Shown: positions 18,116 through 28,760 of the stretch, piece after piece | Layout of the letters: each line of letters opens with the position of its first letter | Position numbering within the stretch: position 1 is the first letter of the stretch | Source of the DNA: Ruania halotolerans | GTDB taxonomy: Bacteria; Actinomycetota; Actinomycetes; Actinomycetales; Beutenbergiaceae | NCBI RefSeq assembly: GCF_021049285.1 | Contig: NZ_CP088017.1 | Coordinates: forward strand, 1,054,001-1,118,000 | Reading direction: 5' to 3' | DNA length: 64,000 nucleotides | Program-made: the position numbers and the translations under genes | Notes under the pieces: model-generated | Told to the model about the DNA's origin: nothing | Database searches by the model: none | Seen by the model: only the letters and a program-made list of their open reading frames with translations

Positions 18116-19096
18116 ATGACCGGCATCACGAGCCATGGCGAGAAGCGACTCGTACTCGTCTCCGGGCGCGCCCACCCCGAGCTTGCCCAAGCGGTCGCGG
18201 ACGAACTCGGCATTGAGGTGGTTCCCACCACCCTCTATGACTTCGCCAACGGTGAGATCTATGTGCGCTTCGCCGAGAGCGTGCGCGGCGCCGATGCCTT
18301 CGTACTGCAGTCGCACACCGCTCCGATCAATGAGTGGATCATGGAACAGCTGCTGATGACCGACGCGCTCAAGCGCGCGTCCGTGCAGCAGGTGACGGCG
18401 GTCATGCCCTTCTACGGATATGCCCGGCAGGACAAGAAGCACCGTGGCCGCGAACCCATCTCCGCACGCCTGATGGCCGATATGTTCGCCACGGCCGGCG
18501 CCGACCGGCTGATGAGCGTGGATCTGCACGCTGCGCAGACGCAGGGGTTCTTCAACGGCCCGGTGGACCACCTGTGGGCGATGCCGATCCTCACCGACTA
18601 TGTGCGCACCCGCGTGGAACTGGGCAACGCCGCCGTCGTCTCCCCGGATGCCGGCCGGATTCGCGTGGCCGAGCAGTGGGCGGCCAAGCTCGGCGGGGTC
18701 CCCCTGGCCTTCGTGCACAAGACGCGCGACATCACCCGCCCCAACCAGGCTGTCGCGAACCGTGTGGTGGGGGATGTGGAGGGCCGCGACTGCGTGCTCG
18801 TGGATGACCTCATCGACACCGGCGGCACGATCGCCGAGGCCACCAAGGTGCTGATGGGAGCGGGCGCCCGGAGTGTGATCGTCGCAGCCACTCACGGAGT
18901 GCTCTCCGACCCGGCCGTACGCCGCCTCACGGAATCCGGCGCCCGTGAAGTGGTCATCACCGATACCCTGCCGATCTCCGCGGACAAGCGGTTCGAGCAG
19001 CTCACTGTGCTTTCCATTGCCCCGCTGCTGGCACGCGCCATCCGCGAGGTCTTCGACGACGGATCGGTCACCAGCCTCTTCGACGGCAACTCCTGA
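18116..19096 (+). CDS. prs: ribose-phosphate pyrophosphokinase (PRPP synthetase)
   Basis: Makes PRPP from ribose 5-phosphate and ATP for nucleotide, His, Trp and NAD synthesis; 326 aa. FANGEIYVRF near residue 43 and YGYARQDKKHRGREPIS near residue 100 form the ATP-binding region. VSPDAGRIRVAEQWA follows, and the PRPP-binding loop is CVLVDDLIDTGGTI near residue 225. An AGGAG at 18101 serves either TTG 18110 or ATG 18116; I list ATG, with the family-like start MTGITSHGEKRLVLVSG. Directly downstream of glmU, as in other actinobacteria. Confidence 0.95.
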   Translation: MTGITSHGEKRLVLVSGRAHPELAQAVADELGIEVVPTTLYDFANGEIYVRFAESVRGADAFVLQSHTAPINEWIMEQLLMTDALKRASVQQVTAVMPFYGYARQDKKHRGREPISARLMADMFATAGADRLMSVDLHAAQTQGFFNGPVDHLWAMPILTDYVRTRVELGNAAVVSPDAGRIRVAEQWAAKLGGVPLAFVHKTRDITRPNQAVANRVVGDVEGRDCVLVDDLIDTGGTIAEATKVLMGAGARSVIVAATHGVLSDPAVRRLTESGAREVVITDTLPISADKRFEQLTVLSIAPLLARAIREVFDDGSVTSLFDGNS

Positions 19097-19144
19097 ACCA
19101 CTGATCCACCCGACGGCGGCCCTCGCCACGGCATGAAGTAGTCA

Positions 19145-19162
19145 CCTGGCCGCCCGGCCAGG
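19145..19162 (+). terminator. hairpin after prs, abutting the rplY promoter
   Basis: CCTGGCC-GCCC-GGCCAGG, a perfect 7-bp stem with a 4-nt loop, 48 nt after the prs stop. It directly abuts TAGGAT (19163-19168), the likely -10 of rplY. Confidence 0.4.
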
Positions 19163-19168
19163 TAGGAT
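19163..19168 (+). promoter_or_regulatory. -10 box of the rplY promoter
   Basis: TAGGAT about 155 nt before the rplY ATG. This predicts a long 5' leader (roughly 19175-19323), in which I see no recognised riboswitch. A long leader ahead of a ribosomal-protein gene could host control by its product. Confidence 0.4.
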
Positions 19169-19323
19169 GCACCGGTTGCCTCGGCGAGGGATGACCTTCG
19201 GCTGTGCCCGATGTCGTCCGTGATCGACGCGGCGGATTCCTAGCGGTATCAGTTCCGCGCGGAGGGTCCTCCCGTGCTCGTCGTGCCGAGCCCGCCCACC
19301 GTCCCCGTCCGGAAGAGAATCCC

Positions 19324-19965
19324 ATGGCTACCAACGAAAACCGCCTCACGGCGACCACCCGCACCGAGTTCGGCAAGGGCGCGGCACGCCGCACCCGCCG
19401 CGACGGATTGGTACCCGCAGTCCTGTACGGGCACGGCACCGACCCGGTCCACCTGGCCTTGCCCACACACGACACGTGGCTCGTGCTCAAGGACAACCCG
19501 AACGCGTTGCTCACCCTCGACATCGACGGCTCCAGTGAACTGGCCCTGGCGCGCGACATCCAGCGCGACCCGGTGAAGTGGACCCTCGAGCACATCGACC
19601 TGATCCTCGTCCGCAAGGGCGAGAAGGTCGTCGTCGACGTGTCCGTGCACGTGCTGGGTGAGTCCGCCCCGCAGACGAGCCACACGCTCGAACTCGCGTC
19701 GGTGAGCCTGGAGGCAGAGGCCACCCACCTGCCCGAGTACATCGAGGTGTCCATCGAGGGCCTCGAGGACGGCGAGATCATCCGCGCCGGTGAGCTCACG
19801 CTGCCCGAGGGCAGCACACTGGAGACGGACCCGGAGACCCCGGTGGTCGTCATCTACACCCCGCGCGCAGAGCCCACTGAGGACGAGGAGTCCGAGGAGA
19901 CTGAGGGTGCGGAGGCCAGCGGTGGCGGCGAGTCCAGCGACTCCGCCTCCTCCGAGGAGTCCTGA
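19324..19965 (+). CDS. rplY: 50S ribosomal protein L25, long (Ctc) form
   Basis: Binds 5S rRNA; 213 aa, the two-domain TL5/Ctc form linked to general stress in other bacteria. The N-terminal L25 domain contains EFGKGAARRTRRDGLVPAVLYG near residues 15-36 and HIDLILVRKGEKV near 90. The C-terminal β-rich domain (about 100-185) includes LPEYIEVSIEGLEDGEIIRAG. The tail is acidic and Ser-rich (EDEESEETEGAEASGGGESS). ATG 19324 follows GGAAGAGAAT. It is 11 nt from pth, a conserved pairing. Confidence 0.95.
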   Translation: MATNENRLTATTRTEFGKGAARRTRRDGLVPAVLYGHGTDPVHLALPTHDTWLVLKDNPNALLTLDIDGSSELALARDIQRDPVKWTLEHIDLILVRKGEKVVVDVSVHVLGESAPQTSHTLELASVSLEAEATHLPEYIEVSIEGLEDGEIIRAGELTLPEGSTLETDPETPVVVIYTPRAEPTEDEESEETEGAEASGGGESSDSASSEES

Positions 19966-19976
19966 GCGACGCCTCA

Positions 19977-20579
19977 ATGAGTGCCGATCTGTGGCTGGTG
20001 GTGGGCCTGGGCAACCCTGGGCCCACCTATGCCGGCAACCGGCACAACGTCGGGCAGATGGTGCTCGACACACTCGCCCGGGATATCCCGGGCAGCTTCG
20101 GCACGCACAAGTCCCGAGCCACCGTCTTGGACGGCAGGCTCGGGACTTCGCCGTCCGGGGCGCCGGGCCCTCGGGTGATTCTCGCGAAGCCGATGAGTTA
20201 CATGAATCTGTCCGGTAAGCCCGTGGCCGCGCTGCTGCAGTTCTATGGGATCGCGCCCGAGCGGTTGATCGTCGTCCACGACGAGCTGGATCTGCCGCTG
20301 TCTACATTGCGGCTCAAACAGGGTGGCGGTGAGGGCGGGCATAACGGCCTGAAGTCCATCTCGCAGGCCATCGGCACTCGCGACTACCTCCGGCTCCGGG
20401 TGGGGGTCGGCCGACCGCCCGGCCGGATGGACGCCGCCGAGTATGTGTTGCGGGACTTCGCCTCCGCTGAGCGGGACGAGGTTGCCCTCACTCTCGTGGA
20501 CGCCGCCGACGCCGTCACCGATCTGATTACTGAGGGCCTGATGAAAGCTCAGACTCGTTGGCACGCCGCGCGCAGTTGA
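19977..20579 (+). CDS. pth: peptidyl-tRNA hydrolase
   Basis: Recycles peptidyl-tRNAs that drop off the ribosome; 200 aa. The N-terminal WLVVGLGNPGPTYAGNRHNVG contains the catalytic His near residue 23 and the conserved Asn. KPMSYMNLSG, VVHDELDLPL with the conserved Asp, and GGGEGGHNGLKSI follow. The C-terminus matches RVGVGRPPGRMDAAEYVL. It has a loop insertion near residues 50-65 (GRLGTSPSGAPGP) of unknown effect. It is co-oriented with rplY 11 nt upstream. A strong hairpin overlaps its stop codon. Confidence 0.95.
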   Translation: MSADLWLVVGLGNPGPTYAGNRHNVGQMVLDTLARDIPGSFGTHKSRATVLDGRLGTSPSGAPGPRVILAKPMSYMNLSGKPVAALLQFYGIAPERLIVVHDELDLPLSTLRLKQGGGEGGHNGLKSISQAIGTRDYLRLRVGVGRPPGRMDAAEYVLRDFASAERDEVALTLVDAADAVTDLITEGLMKAQTRWHAARS

Positions 20580-20597
20580 CGGGGAATCCTCCCCGTC
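20578..20597 (+). terminator. terminator hairpin overlapping the pth stop
   Basis: GACGGGGA-ATCC-TCCCCGTC, a perfect 8-bp stem with a 4-nt loop. It begins inside the TGA stop codon of pth. No T-run follows. Confidence 0.55.
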
Positions 20598-20628
20598 GAA
20601 CACCGTGTACGGACCGCAGCTACGCGGT

Positions 20629-20634
20629 TACGCT
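20629..20634 (+). promoter_or_regulatory. -10 box, leaderless promoter of the membrane gene at 20643
   Basis: TACGCT, then 8 nt, then ATG 20643, without a ribosome binding site. Confidence 0.4.
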
Positions 20635-20642
20635 CTTCGACT

Positions 20643-22220
20643 ATGAGTAACCAGGGGGAGTGGACAACTCAGGGACAATCCGCGCCAGGCTGGCAATACC
20701 CTGCCCAGCCGCCGCGCGGGCCGTCGGCTCCGCCTGCGCGGAGCGGCACCGGCTCCACCTGGGGACTGCTGCTCGCGCTGCCTGCCGGGCTGCTGCTGGT
20801 CACCCAGCAGATCCTTCCCGCGGTGCAGACCATCCTGATCGCCGCGGACACCGCGGATGGGGCCGGCCCGCGCGACGTGCCCCCGGAGTTCATCACCGGC
20901 CTGCTGGCCACGTTGACGCTGGGTGCTGTATTCGCGATCGTCGGCGTGGGTATCGGCCTTGCCATCGGTGCGGCTCTGCGGCGCGGCAGTCGGGCGGTCG
21001 CGCAGCTCGGACTCGGTCTACTCGGTGCCACGCTCGTGGTCTTCGCTCCGCTCGTGCATAGCTTCGCCGTGCTGGAACGGGCGGGCCTCGGTTCGATCTG
21101 GCCGCACCTCGCACTGGTGGTGGTGCCGGCGTTGGTGATCGGCGCCGTCCTGGGCGTGACCTCCCGGTCGGCGCGGGTGACGATCAGCGTCGCCGTGGTA
21201 GTCGTCATCGCCGGTGCCGCATGGTCGGCACAGTCCGATAGCGGTCACATCATGGGTATCGCCTCCCCGGGATCGGACATCTACCGGCTCGGATTCGCGA
21301 TGTTCGATTTCCCGACGGCGGCTCTGCTGAGCGTGCTGCTCACCGTGCCGATCAGCCTGCTCGGGATTGTTGCCATGGTCGTGCTGTTGGCCGGACGCGG
21401 GCGGCTGCGGCTGGCTGCTCAGGACGCCGTGCGACCCGCCAGTGGCACCGCGGGGGTGGTCGGCGTGCTGATTGCTGGGGTGGTGGCGATCGGCGCGCTC
21501 ATTCTCGCCTGGCCCTGGGTGGTTCGTACGCTCTCCTTCGGCGATGCCGGGACGAACGCCGCCGCGATCCTTGGGCGGACCGCGATGCTTGATATCGGTA
21601 ACGCCGCGGTGCTGACCCTGGTCTGCGGCTCAGCTGCGATCGGGATCGGTTACCTGCGCCCCGCCGGCGCGGCCAGCCCGTGGCTGCTGCTGGTGTTCTC
21701 CCCATGGTTCTTCACCGGCATCCTCCCCACGATCATCGCCCGATTCGATGCCGCACAGGTCTCGGGCACCCAGGGAGTCGAACCGTACGGCGGGCTCACC
21801 CCGCCGTTCGTGGTGGTGCCACTGCTTGTGCTGCTCACCTTCCTCGCCGACGGCGCCCGGCGCGCCCGGGATGAGGGGTATCGGATTCCGATGGGTCGGG
21901 TGATTGCGCTCGGCCTGCTGGCGGTGGCGTTCACGCTCTGGGTGCAACGTCAGATGACATTGCACACGATCGTCTTCGCCTATGGCACGGAGGTGCCCGC
22001 GGCACAGTTCACCCTCCTGACCGGCCTCATGCGCAGGGCCGAACCAGCGATCGGGTTGCTGGTGCCGTTGCCCGTGCTGGTTCTCGCCGCCGCACTCTTC
22101 GCGATCGGTGTGGCCTCATTCGCCCGGACCAGCCTGTTGGTGCCAGGCGGTCAGGCCGTGCCAGGCGGTCAGGCCGTGCCAGGCGGTCAGGCCGTGCCAG
22201 GCGGTCAGAACGGGCGCTAA
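20643..22220 (+). CDS. polytopic membrane protein with C-terminal VPGGQA repeats
   Basis: 525 aa. The N-terminal 38 residues are Gln/Pro/Gly-rich and cytoplasmic (NQGEWTTQGQSAPGWQYP). About twelve hydrophobic segments follow from residue 40 to 498, including WGLLLALPAGLLLVTQQILP, a stretch around LVVFAPLVHSFAVL and LVVVPALVIGAVLGV. The C-terminus is four near-identical VPGGQA units encoded by 18-bp DNA repeats, the last ending VPGGQNGR. I recognise no family, catalytic motif or transport signature. It lies between pth and mfd, where gene content varies among actinobacteria. Confidence 0.75.
   Translation: MSNQGEWTTQGQSAPGWQYPAQPPRGPSAPPARSGTGSTWGLLLALPAGLLLVTQQILPAVQTILIAADTADGAGPRDVPPEFITGLLATLTLGAVFAIVGVGIGLAIGAALRRGSRAVAQLGLGLLGATLVVFAPLVHSFAVLERAGLGSIWPHLALVVVPALVIGAVLGVTSRSARVTISVAVVVVIAGAAWSAQSDSGHIMGIASPGSDIYRLGFAMFDFPTAALLSVLLTVPISLLGIVAMVVLLAGRGRLRLAAQDAVRPASGTAGVVGVLIAGVVAIGALILAWPWVVRTLSFGDAGTNAAAILGRTAMLDIGNAAVLTLVCGSAAIGIGYLRPAGAASPWLLLVFSPWFFTGILPTIIARFDAAQVSGTQGVEPYGGLTPPFVVVPLLVLLTFLADGARRARDEGYRIPMGRVIALGLLAVAFTLWVQRQMTLHTIVFAYGTEVPAAQFTLLTGLMRRAEPAIGLLVPLPVLVLAAALFAIGVASFARTSLLVPGGQAVPGGQAVPGGQAVPGGQNGR
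22140..22211 (+). repeat. four 18-bp tandem repeats at the 3' end of the membrane gene
   Basis: Three identical units GTGCCAGGCGGTCAGGCC (22140, 22158, 22176) are followed by a fourth sharing its first 15 bases. They encode VPGGQA. The perfect identity suggests recent slippage or ongoing length change. Confidence 0.93.
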
Positions 22221-22368
22221 GTCACTCGATCGCCCGGTGCCCGCATCACGGCACTGTCGCCGCCCACGAGTACAGTAGTGCGAGCGACCCAGAGCCCCGC
22301 CGGTGGACCCGCCGAGCGAGGAGATGGGCCGCTCGTGCTGCCCTCCTGCCGTCTGGACGAACGGACCC

Positions 22369-25300
22369 ATGACTCTCACCGGCGTGCTTTCCGCGTTTCG
22401 TACCGACCCTGCCGTCGGGTCCCTGGTCGAGGCCGTCCCGGCCCGCGGGCCACTGTCGATCACTGCCTCCGCAGGGGCCCGCGCCCCGTTGGTTGCCGAA
22501 CTCGCGATGCATGCGGACCGGCCGCTCGCGGTGGTGGTGGCCACCGGCCGCGAGGCCGACGAACTCGCCGCCGCGCTCGGCGCGTATCTGGATCCGGCCG
22601 GCATTGCCGTATTCCCCGCGTGGGAAACGCTCCCGCACGAGCGGCTCTCCCCGCGCAGCGATACGGTGGCTCGCCGGATTGCCGTGCTGCGCCGCCTTGC
22701 TCATCCGGATGCCGGTGATATCGCCGCCGCCGGATCAGGAACTCCGATCCGGGTTCTCGTGCTCCCGGTGCGCGCCATGCTTCAGCCAGTGGTGGCGGGC
22801 CTTGGAGATCTCCAGCCCGTGGCACTGCGCGCCGGCGACACGGCGCCCATGGAGGATGTGATCGACCGGCTCGTCGCTGCGGCATACACCCGGGTGGACA
22901 TGGTGGAACGGCGCGGTGAGTTCGCCGTACGGGGCGGTCTGCTGGACGTCTTCGCCCCCACCGAGGCGCATCCGCAACGGATTGAGTTCTGGGGCGACGA
23001 TGTGGAGGAGATCCGCTGGTTCTCCGCGGCTGACCAGCGCTCTCTCGAGGTGAGCGAGGATGGCATGTGGGCGCCGCCCACCCGCGAGATCCTGCTCACC
23101 GATGAGGTTCGCCAGCGTGCTGCCGATCTGATCCCCACGCTGCCCGGTGCGGCGGAGATGCTGGAGAAGCTGAGCCAGGGCATCGCCGTGGACGGGATGG
23201 AGTCCCTCGCGCCCGTGCTGGCCGGCGAGATGGTGCCATTCCTGGACCTGGTGCCTGCGGACACGCTGCTCATGCTGCTCGACCCGGAGCGGATCCGTCG
23301 TCGCTCGCACGATCTGGTGGCCACCACCGAGGAGTTCCTCGCCGCGGCATGGACCTCCGCGGCCGCCGGCGCCGACACCCCGATCGATCTCTCCCGCGCC
23401 AGCTTCGCCACCATCGAGGACACTCGTGCGATCGCGCAACGCCGCGGTCTCGGGTGGTGGCGGGTCTCCGGCTTTGCCACCGATGCCGAGTTGGCCGAGT
23501 TCGCCGAGCCGGATGATCCCATCGAAGATGAGGAGCACGACGGCGGACGTGCCGTCCGTGTGAACACACGGGACGTCGAGGGGTACCGGGGGGAGACGGC
23601 GCGCGCGGTCGCCGACCTGAAAGACCTCACCCGGGCGGGGTGGCGCCTGATCCTGGTGACCGAGGGCGCGGGACCGGCCCGGCGCATGGTCGAACAGCTC
23701 CTCGAAGCCGAGGTTCCCGCGCGGCTCGTCGCCGAGATCGAACCTGCAGGCGCGGAGGCTCGGGCCGGAGAGGATCCGGACCTTCCCCCGGCGGGTGTGG
23801 TGCTCGTGACCACCGCCAGTATCGGGCGCGGGTTCGTCGCCGAGGACCTCCGCCTCGCGGTCTTCACCGAGGCCGATCTCACCGGCCGGGCAGGCTCTTC
23901 CACCCGGGATATGCGCACGTTGCCGTCGAAGCGGCGCAACGTCGTCGATCCGCTGGCCCTACGGCCGGGAGATTACGTGGTGCATGAGCAGCACGGTGTC
24001 GGCCGGTTCGTCGAGTTGATCCAGCGCACGGTCGGCGTCGGGAAGTCGGCGGTCACCCGCGAGTACATGGTGATCGAGTACGCGGCCTCGAAGCGGAACC
24101 AACCGGGTGACCGGCTCTTCGTACCCACCGACTCGCTCGACCAGGTCACCAAGTACACCGGTGGCGAGTCACCGAGCCTGAACAAGATGGGCGGCTCGGA
24201 TTGGGCCAAGACCAAGGGCCGTGCCCGGCGTGCCATCAAGGAGATCGCCGGTGAGTTGATCCGGCTCTACTCGGCACGGATGGCCACCGAGGGGCACGCC
24301 TTCGGCCCGGACACTCCCTGGCAACGTGAGCTGGAGGACGCCTTCGCGTTCGTGGAGACGCCCGATCAGCTCTCCAGCATCGACGAGGTCAAGGCAGATA
24401 TGGAGAAGGCGGTCCCGATGGACCGGCTCATCTCCGGTGATGTGGGCTACGGCAAGACCGAGATCGCCGTCCGGGCTGCCTTCAAAGCCGTCCAGGACGG
24501 CAAGCAGGTGGCTGTGCTGGTGCCCACGACGTTGCTCGTGCAACAGCACCTGGATACCTTCACCGAGCGCTACACCGGCTTCCCCGTCACCGTGAAGGCC
24601 CTCTCCCGGTTCCAGACCGGCGCGGAGGCCGCCGCCGTTCGTGAGGGTGTGCACTCCGGTGCGGTGGATGTGGTGATCGGTACGCACCGGATCCTCACCG
24701 GGGAGGTGCACTTCAAGAACCTCGGACTCGTGGTGATCGACGAGGAACAGCGTTTCGGTGTGGAGCACAAGGAGACGCTCAAACAGTTGCGCACCAATGT
24801 GGACGTGCTGGCCATGTCAGCAACCCCGATCCCACGCACTCTCGAGATGGCCGTGACAGGCATCCGGGAGATGTCCACCCTCGCCACCCCGCCGGAGGAG
24901 CGGCACCCGGTCCTCACCTATGTGGGTGCCTACGCGCAGAAGCAGATCTCCGCTGCGATCCGCCGCGAGCTGCTTCGTGAGGGCCAGGTCTTCTACGTGC
25001 ACAACCGGGTGGAGTCCATCGACCGCACCGCCGCCAAGCTCCGCGAACTCGTTCCGGATGCCCGCATCGCCGTGGCCCACGGGAAGATGAACGAACACGA
25101 GCTCGAACGTGTGATCGTGGATTTCTGGGAGCGGCGCTTCGATGTGCTCGTGTGCACCACGATCGTGGAGACCGGGTTGGACATCTCCAACGCCAACACC
25201 CTCATCGTCGAGCGCGCCGACCTGTTCGGTCTCTCTCAACTGCACCAGCTGCGGGGCCGGGTGGGCCGTGGGCGTGAACGGGCCTACGCCTACTTCCTGT

Positions 25301-26037
25301 ATCCGCCGGAGAAGCCGCTGACCGAGACTGCCCACGAACGCCTGCAGACGATCGCCGCACACACCGACCTTGGGGCGGGCATCCAGGTGGCGATGAAGGA
25401 CCTGGAGATTCGTGGGGCCGGCAACCTGCTCGGGGGTGAACAGTCCGGGCACATCGCCGGAGTGGGTTTCGACCTCTACGTGCGGATGGTCTCCGAGGCT
25501 GTCGCCGCATTCAAGGATGAGGAACCGCAGGAGCTGGCCGACCTCAAGGTGGAGCTGCCGATCGACGCGCACGTGCCACACGACTACATCGCTCACGAAC
25601 GGTTGCGACTCGAGGCGTACACCAAGCTCTCCCAGGCGGGGGACGCCGTCGCTCTGGACGCCGTGCGGGAGGAATTGCTGGACCGGTACGGGCCGGTTCC
25701 CGAACCGGTCGAGCGGCTGTTCGCCGTCGCTGGTTTGCGGGTGAAGGCCCGCGCGGCGGGCCTGGCCGACATCACCACGCAAGGCAAGTACATCCGGTTC
25801 GCCCCGGTGGAGCTGGCTGAATCCGCTCAACTCCGCCTCAAGCGGCTTTACCCCGGCACGGTGCTCAAGCCCGCGGTCCGCACGGTGTTGGTGCCCGGGC
25901 CGACGACGTCCCGCGTGGGTGGCACGCCGCTGCGGGACCAGGCGCTGCTGACCTGGGTCGGTGAACTGATCGATGCGGTGATCGCCCCGGATGCGACCGT
26001 GGCGGCAGCTGCCACGGTCGCATCCCGGTCCACCTGA
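22369..26037 (+). CDS. mfd: transcription-repair coupling factor
   Basis: Displaces RNA polymerase stalled at lesions and recruits UvrA; about 1222 aa. The N-terminal UvrB-homology region carries FPAWETLPHERLSP near residue 80 and RRGEFAVRGGLLDVFAP near 180. The RNA-polymerase-interacting domain begins at GDYVVHEQHGVGRFVEL near residue 535. The RecG-like translocase has GDVGYGKTE (Walker A) near 690, VIDEEQRFG (DEEQ box) near 790 and LRGRVGRGRERAYAY. The C-terminal autoinhibitory domain follows. A -10-like TACAGT lies at 22271-22276. ATG 22369 is chosen for the family-like start MTLTGVLSAF; in-frame starts at 22303 and 22324 cannot be excluded. Confidence 0.96.
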   Translation: MTLTGVLSAFRTDPAVGSLVEAVPARGPLSITASAGARAPLVAELAMHADRPLAVVVATGREADELAAALGAYLDPAGIAVFPAWETLPHERLSPRSDTVARRIAVLRRLAHPDAGDIAAAGSGTPIRVLVLPVRAMLQPVVAGLGDLQPVALRAGDTAPMEDVIDRLVAAAYTRVDMVERRGEFAVRGGLLDVFAPTEAHPQRIEFWGDDVEEIRWFSAADQRSLEVSEDGMWAPPTREILLTDEVRQRAADLIPTLPGAAEMLEKLSQGIAVDGMESLAPVLAGEMVPFLDLVPADTLLMLLDPERIRRRSHDLVATTEEFLAAAWTSAAAGADTPIDLSRASFATIEDTRAIAQRRGLGWWRVSGFATDAELAEFAEPDDPIEDEEHDGGRAVRVNTRDVEGYRGETARAVADLKDLTRAGWRLILVTEGAGPARRMVEQLLEAEVPARLVAEIEPAGAEARAGEDPDLPPAGVVLVTTASIGRGFVAEDLRLAVFTEADLTGRAGSSTRDMRTLPSKRRNVVDPLALRPGDYVVHEQHGVGRFVELIQRTVGVGKSAVTREYMVIEYAASKRNQPGDRLFVPTDSLDQVTKYTGGESPSLNKMGGSDWAKTKGRARRAIKEIAGELIRLYSARMATEGHAFGPDTPWQRELEDAFAFVETPDQLSSIDEVKADMEKAVPMDRLISGDVGYGKTEIAVRAAFKAVQDGKQVAVLVPTTLLVQQHLDTFTERYTGFPVTVKALSRFQTGAEAAAVREGVHSGAVDVVIGTHRILTGEVHFKNLGLVVIDEEQRFGVEHKETLKQLRTNVDVLAMSATPIPRTLEMAVTGIREMSTLATPPEERHPVLTYVGAYAQKQISAAIRRELLREGQVFYVHNRVESIDRTAAKLRELVPDARIAVAHGKMNEHELERVIVDFWERRFDVLVCTTIVETGLDISNANTLIVERADLFGLSQLHQLRGRVGRGRERAYAYFLYPPEKPLTETAHERLQTIAAHTDLGAGIQVAMKDLEIRGAGNLLGGEQSGHIAGVGFDLYVRMVSEAVAAFKDEEPQELADLKVELPIDAHVPHDYIAHERLRLEAYTKLSQAGDAVALDAVREELLDRYGPVPEPVERLFAVAGLRVKARAAGLADITTQGKYIRFAPVELAESAQLRLKRLYPGTVLKPAVRTVLVPGPTTSRVGGTPLRDQALLTWVGELIDAVIAPDATVAAAATVASRST
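25989..26025 (+). terminator. hairpin inside the mfd 3' end (probable terminator)
   Basis: GGATGCGACCGTGGC, 7-nt loop, GCCACGGTCGCATCC: a perfect 15-bp stem ending 9 nt before the stop codon, in the convergent mfd / ABC permease junction. The coding sequence there is the Ala/Val-rich C-terminus of Mfd. Confidence 0.6.
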
Positions 26038-26056
26038 GAGTTTCCGGCCAGCGCCC

Positions 26057-27702
26057 TCAGGTCGTGGTCAGGTCCCGGCGGCGGAACGCCAGCAGTCCGG
26101 CCATGGTCAGTCCAGCGGCGATCACCAGCTGGATCAGGAGCGGTGCCCAGGTGATGCCTTCGGCCGGCACTCCCGGAGTGTGATGCCACGGGGACACCCA
26201 GAGCAGCGCCTCCGGCAGGTCCAGCAGCGTTCCGAAGAACGCCGTCAGACCGGAGAAGGCCACCCAGGCCGAGGCGATCGGCAGCAGGCGCGGGGAGACT
26301 CCGTACAGCAGGGTGGCGACGCCGATCACCATGAGCACCGCGGGCGCCCCCACCAGACCTGCCACGGCCATATCACCCAGCAGGGTCCAGTCCTCGGTGG
26401 CAAGAGCCGCCGTCACCCCGGTCGCTACGCAAGCGAGCACCAGCAGTACGACCGCCGAGAGGGCAATGACCAGCACGTATCCGGCGAGCCAGGTGGACCG
26501 GCTGGTCGCAGTGGCGAGGACCGGCTCGGCGCGACCGTCGGTCTCCTCCGTGCGCACCTTCAGGATCGCGAGCAGTGCGAATATGGCCACGGTCACGATC
26601 AGCATGAGCGTGAGGGTGCGGAGATAACCCAGCAGCGGATCCGCTCCGCCGGCGATGATCTGCGCCATCTCCTCACCCATATCCGCGAACGAGTCCACCA
26701 ATGGGCTCGCCGTGGTGCCATAGACGAGCCCGCCCACGATCAGGGCGATCGCCCAGCCGCGCACACTCCCGGACAGCAGGCGCCAGGAGAGCGCGAATGG
26801 CGTTCGCAACCACGCCGGTGCGCTCGCGGGCCCTGGCCGCGTGGCTCGCAGACCCGCCCCGAGATCGCGGCGCGTGGAGAGCCGGTAGCCGAGCGCGATC
26901 AACCCGGCGGCCACGATCACCGAGATCAGCAGGGGCCACCACCGCTCGTCAGAGAACGCCCGGGTCTGCTGGGACCACGCGAACGGGGTGAGCCAGGAGA
27001 GTGCGTTGCCGTGGTCGCTGCTCAGGTCCCCGGCCGCTCGGAGCACGTAGGCGCCACCGAGTACGGCGCCCGCGATTCCACTGGAAACCCGGGAGTACTC
27101 GCTGATCTGCACGGCAGTGAACGTGACCCCGGCGAACACCAGCCCGAACAGGCCGATCCCGAGCGCCACGAGTAGCGCACTGGACTGCGACGGTGACTCG
27201 AATGCGAGCAGACCGCCGAAGACCACCAGGGTGATCAGGACGTTGCTGATCACCACCATGATGAGAGTGGCGGTGAGCGGGGCGTGTCGTCCCACGACGT
27301 TCGCCCGGACCAGCTCGGCCCGCCCGGTCTGCTCCTCCACGCGAGTGTGCCGGGACACGAGCAGGATGTTCATCAGTGCCGCAGCGAGCATGAAGTACAT
27401 GACGTAGATCGCGGTGAAGAACGTGAAGTAACTCAGATCGTCCCCGAGTCCGTAGCCGGGGCCGCCAAGGAGGGCGACCATCGGCCCTTCGGTGAACGCG
27501 GCGAGCCCGGCGAGCTCGGCCTCGGTGGGGAACAGGGTCTGGAAGGCGGTGAAGAAGTAGGGCACGAAGATGCCGATGCCGAGCACCCAGGCGGGAAGGC
27601 GGATCCGGTCCCGGCGGAGCATGAACCGTAGCAATGTGCCGGTTCCGGTCAGCGTGCCGCTGCTGGGGGCCTCGGCGCGCGCTGGGGCAACGGTGGCGGC
27701 GG

Positions 27703-27706
<4 letters not shown>
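26057..27706 (-). CDS. ABC exporter permease (polyketide/drug exporter type)
   Basis: 549 aa with about twelve membrane helices in two similar halves. The shape and motifs (LRFMLRRDRIRLPAWVLG, LVRANVVGRHAPLTATL, LATATSRSTWLAGYVL) match permeases annotated as exporters of polyketide antibiotics. Each half contains the internal R(A/S)ELVRA- or RAEPVLAT-type segment typical of that family. The substrate is unknown. It overlaps the upstream ATPase gene by 4 nt and is third in the tetR-ATPase-permease unit. A terminator hairpin in the convergent mfd end lies 32 nt beyond its stop. Confidence 0.88.
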
Positions 27707-28671
<965 letters not shown>

Positions 28672-28760
28672 CAGGGCTCCTCTGAAGGGGCGACGGAGGG
28701 TCCGTCGCGCAGTGGATCCGGATCCTGTCCGGGTGGTTCGGGATGCGCTCCGCGTGGTGC

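Noticed and set aside
22140-22211. Tandem repeats as a possible CRISPR array
   Set aside because: Units are contiguous, 18 bp, without spacers and in frame with a protein.
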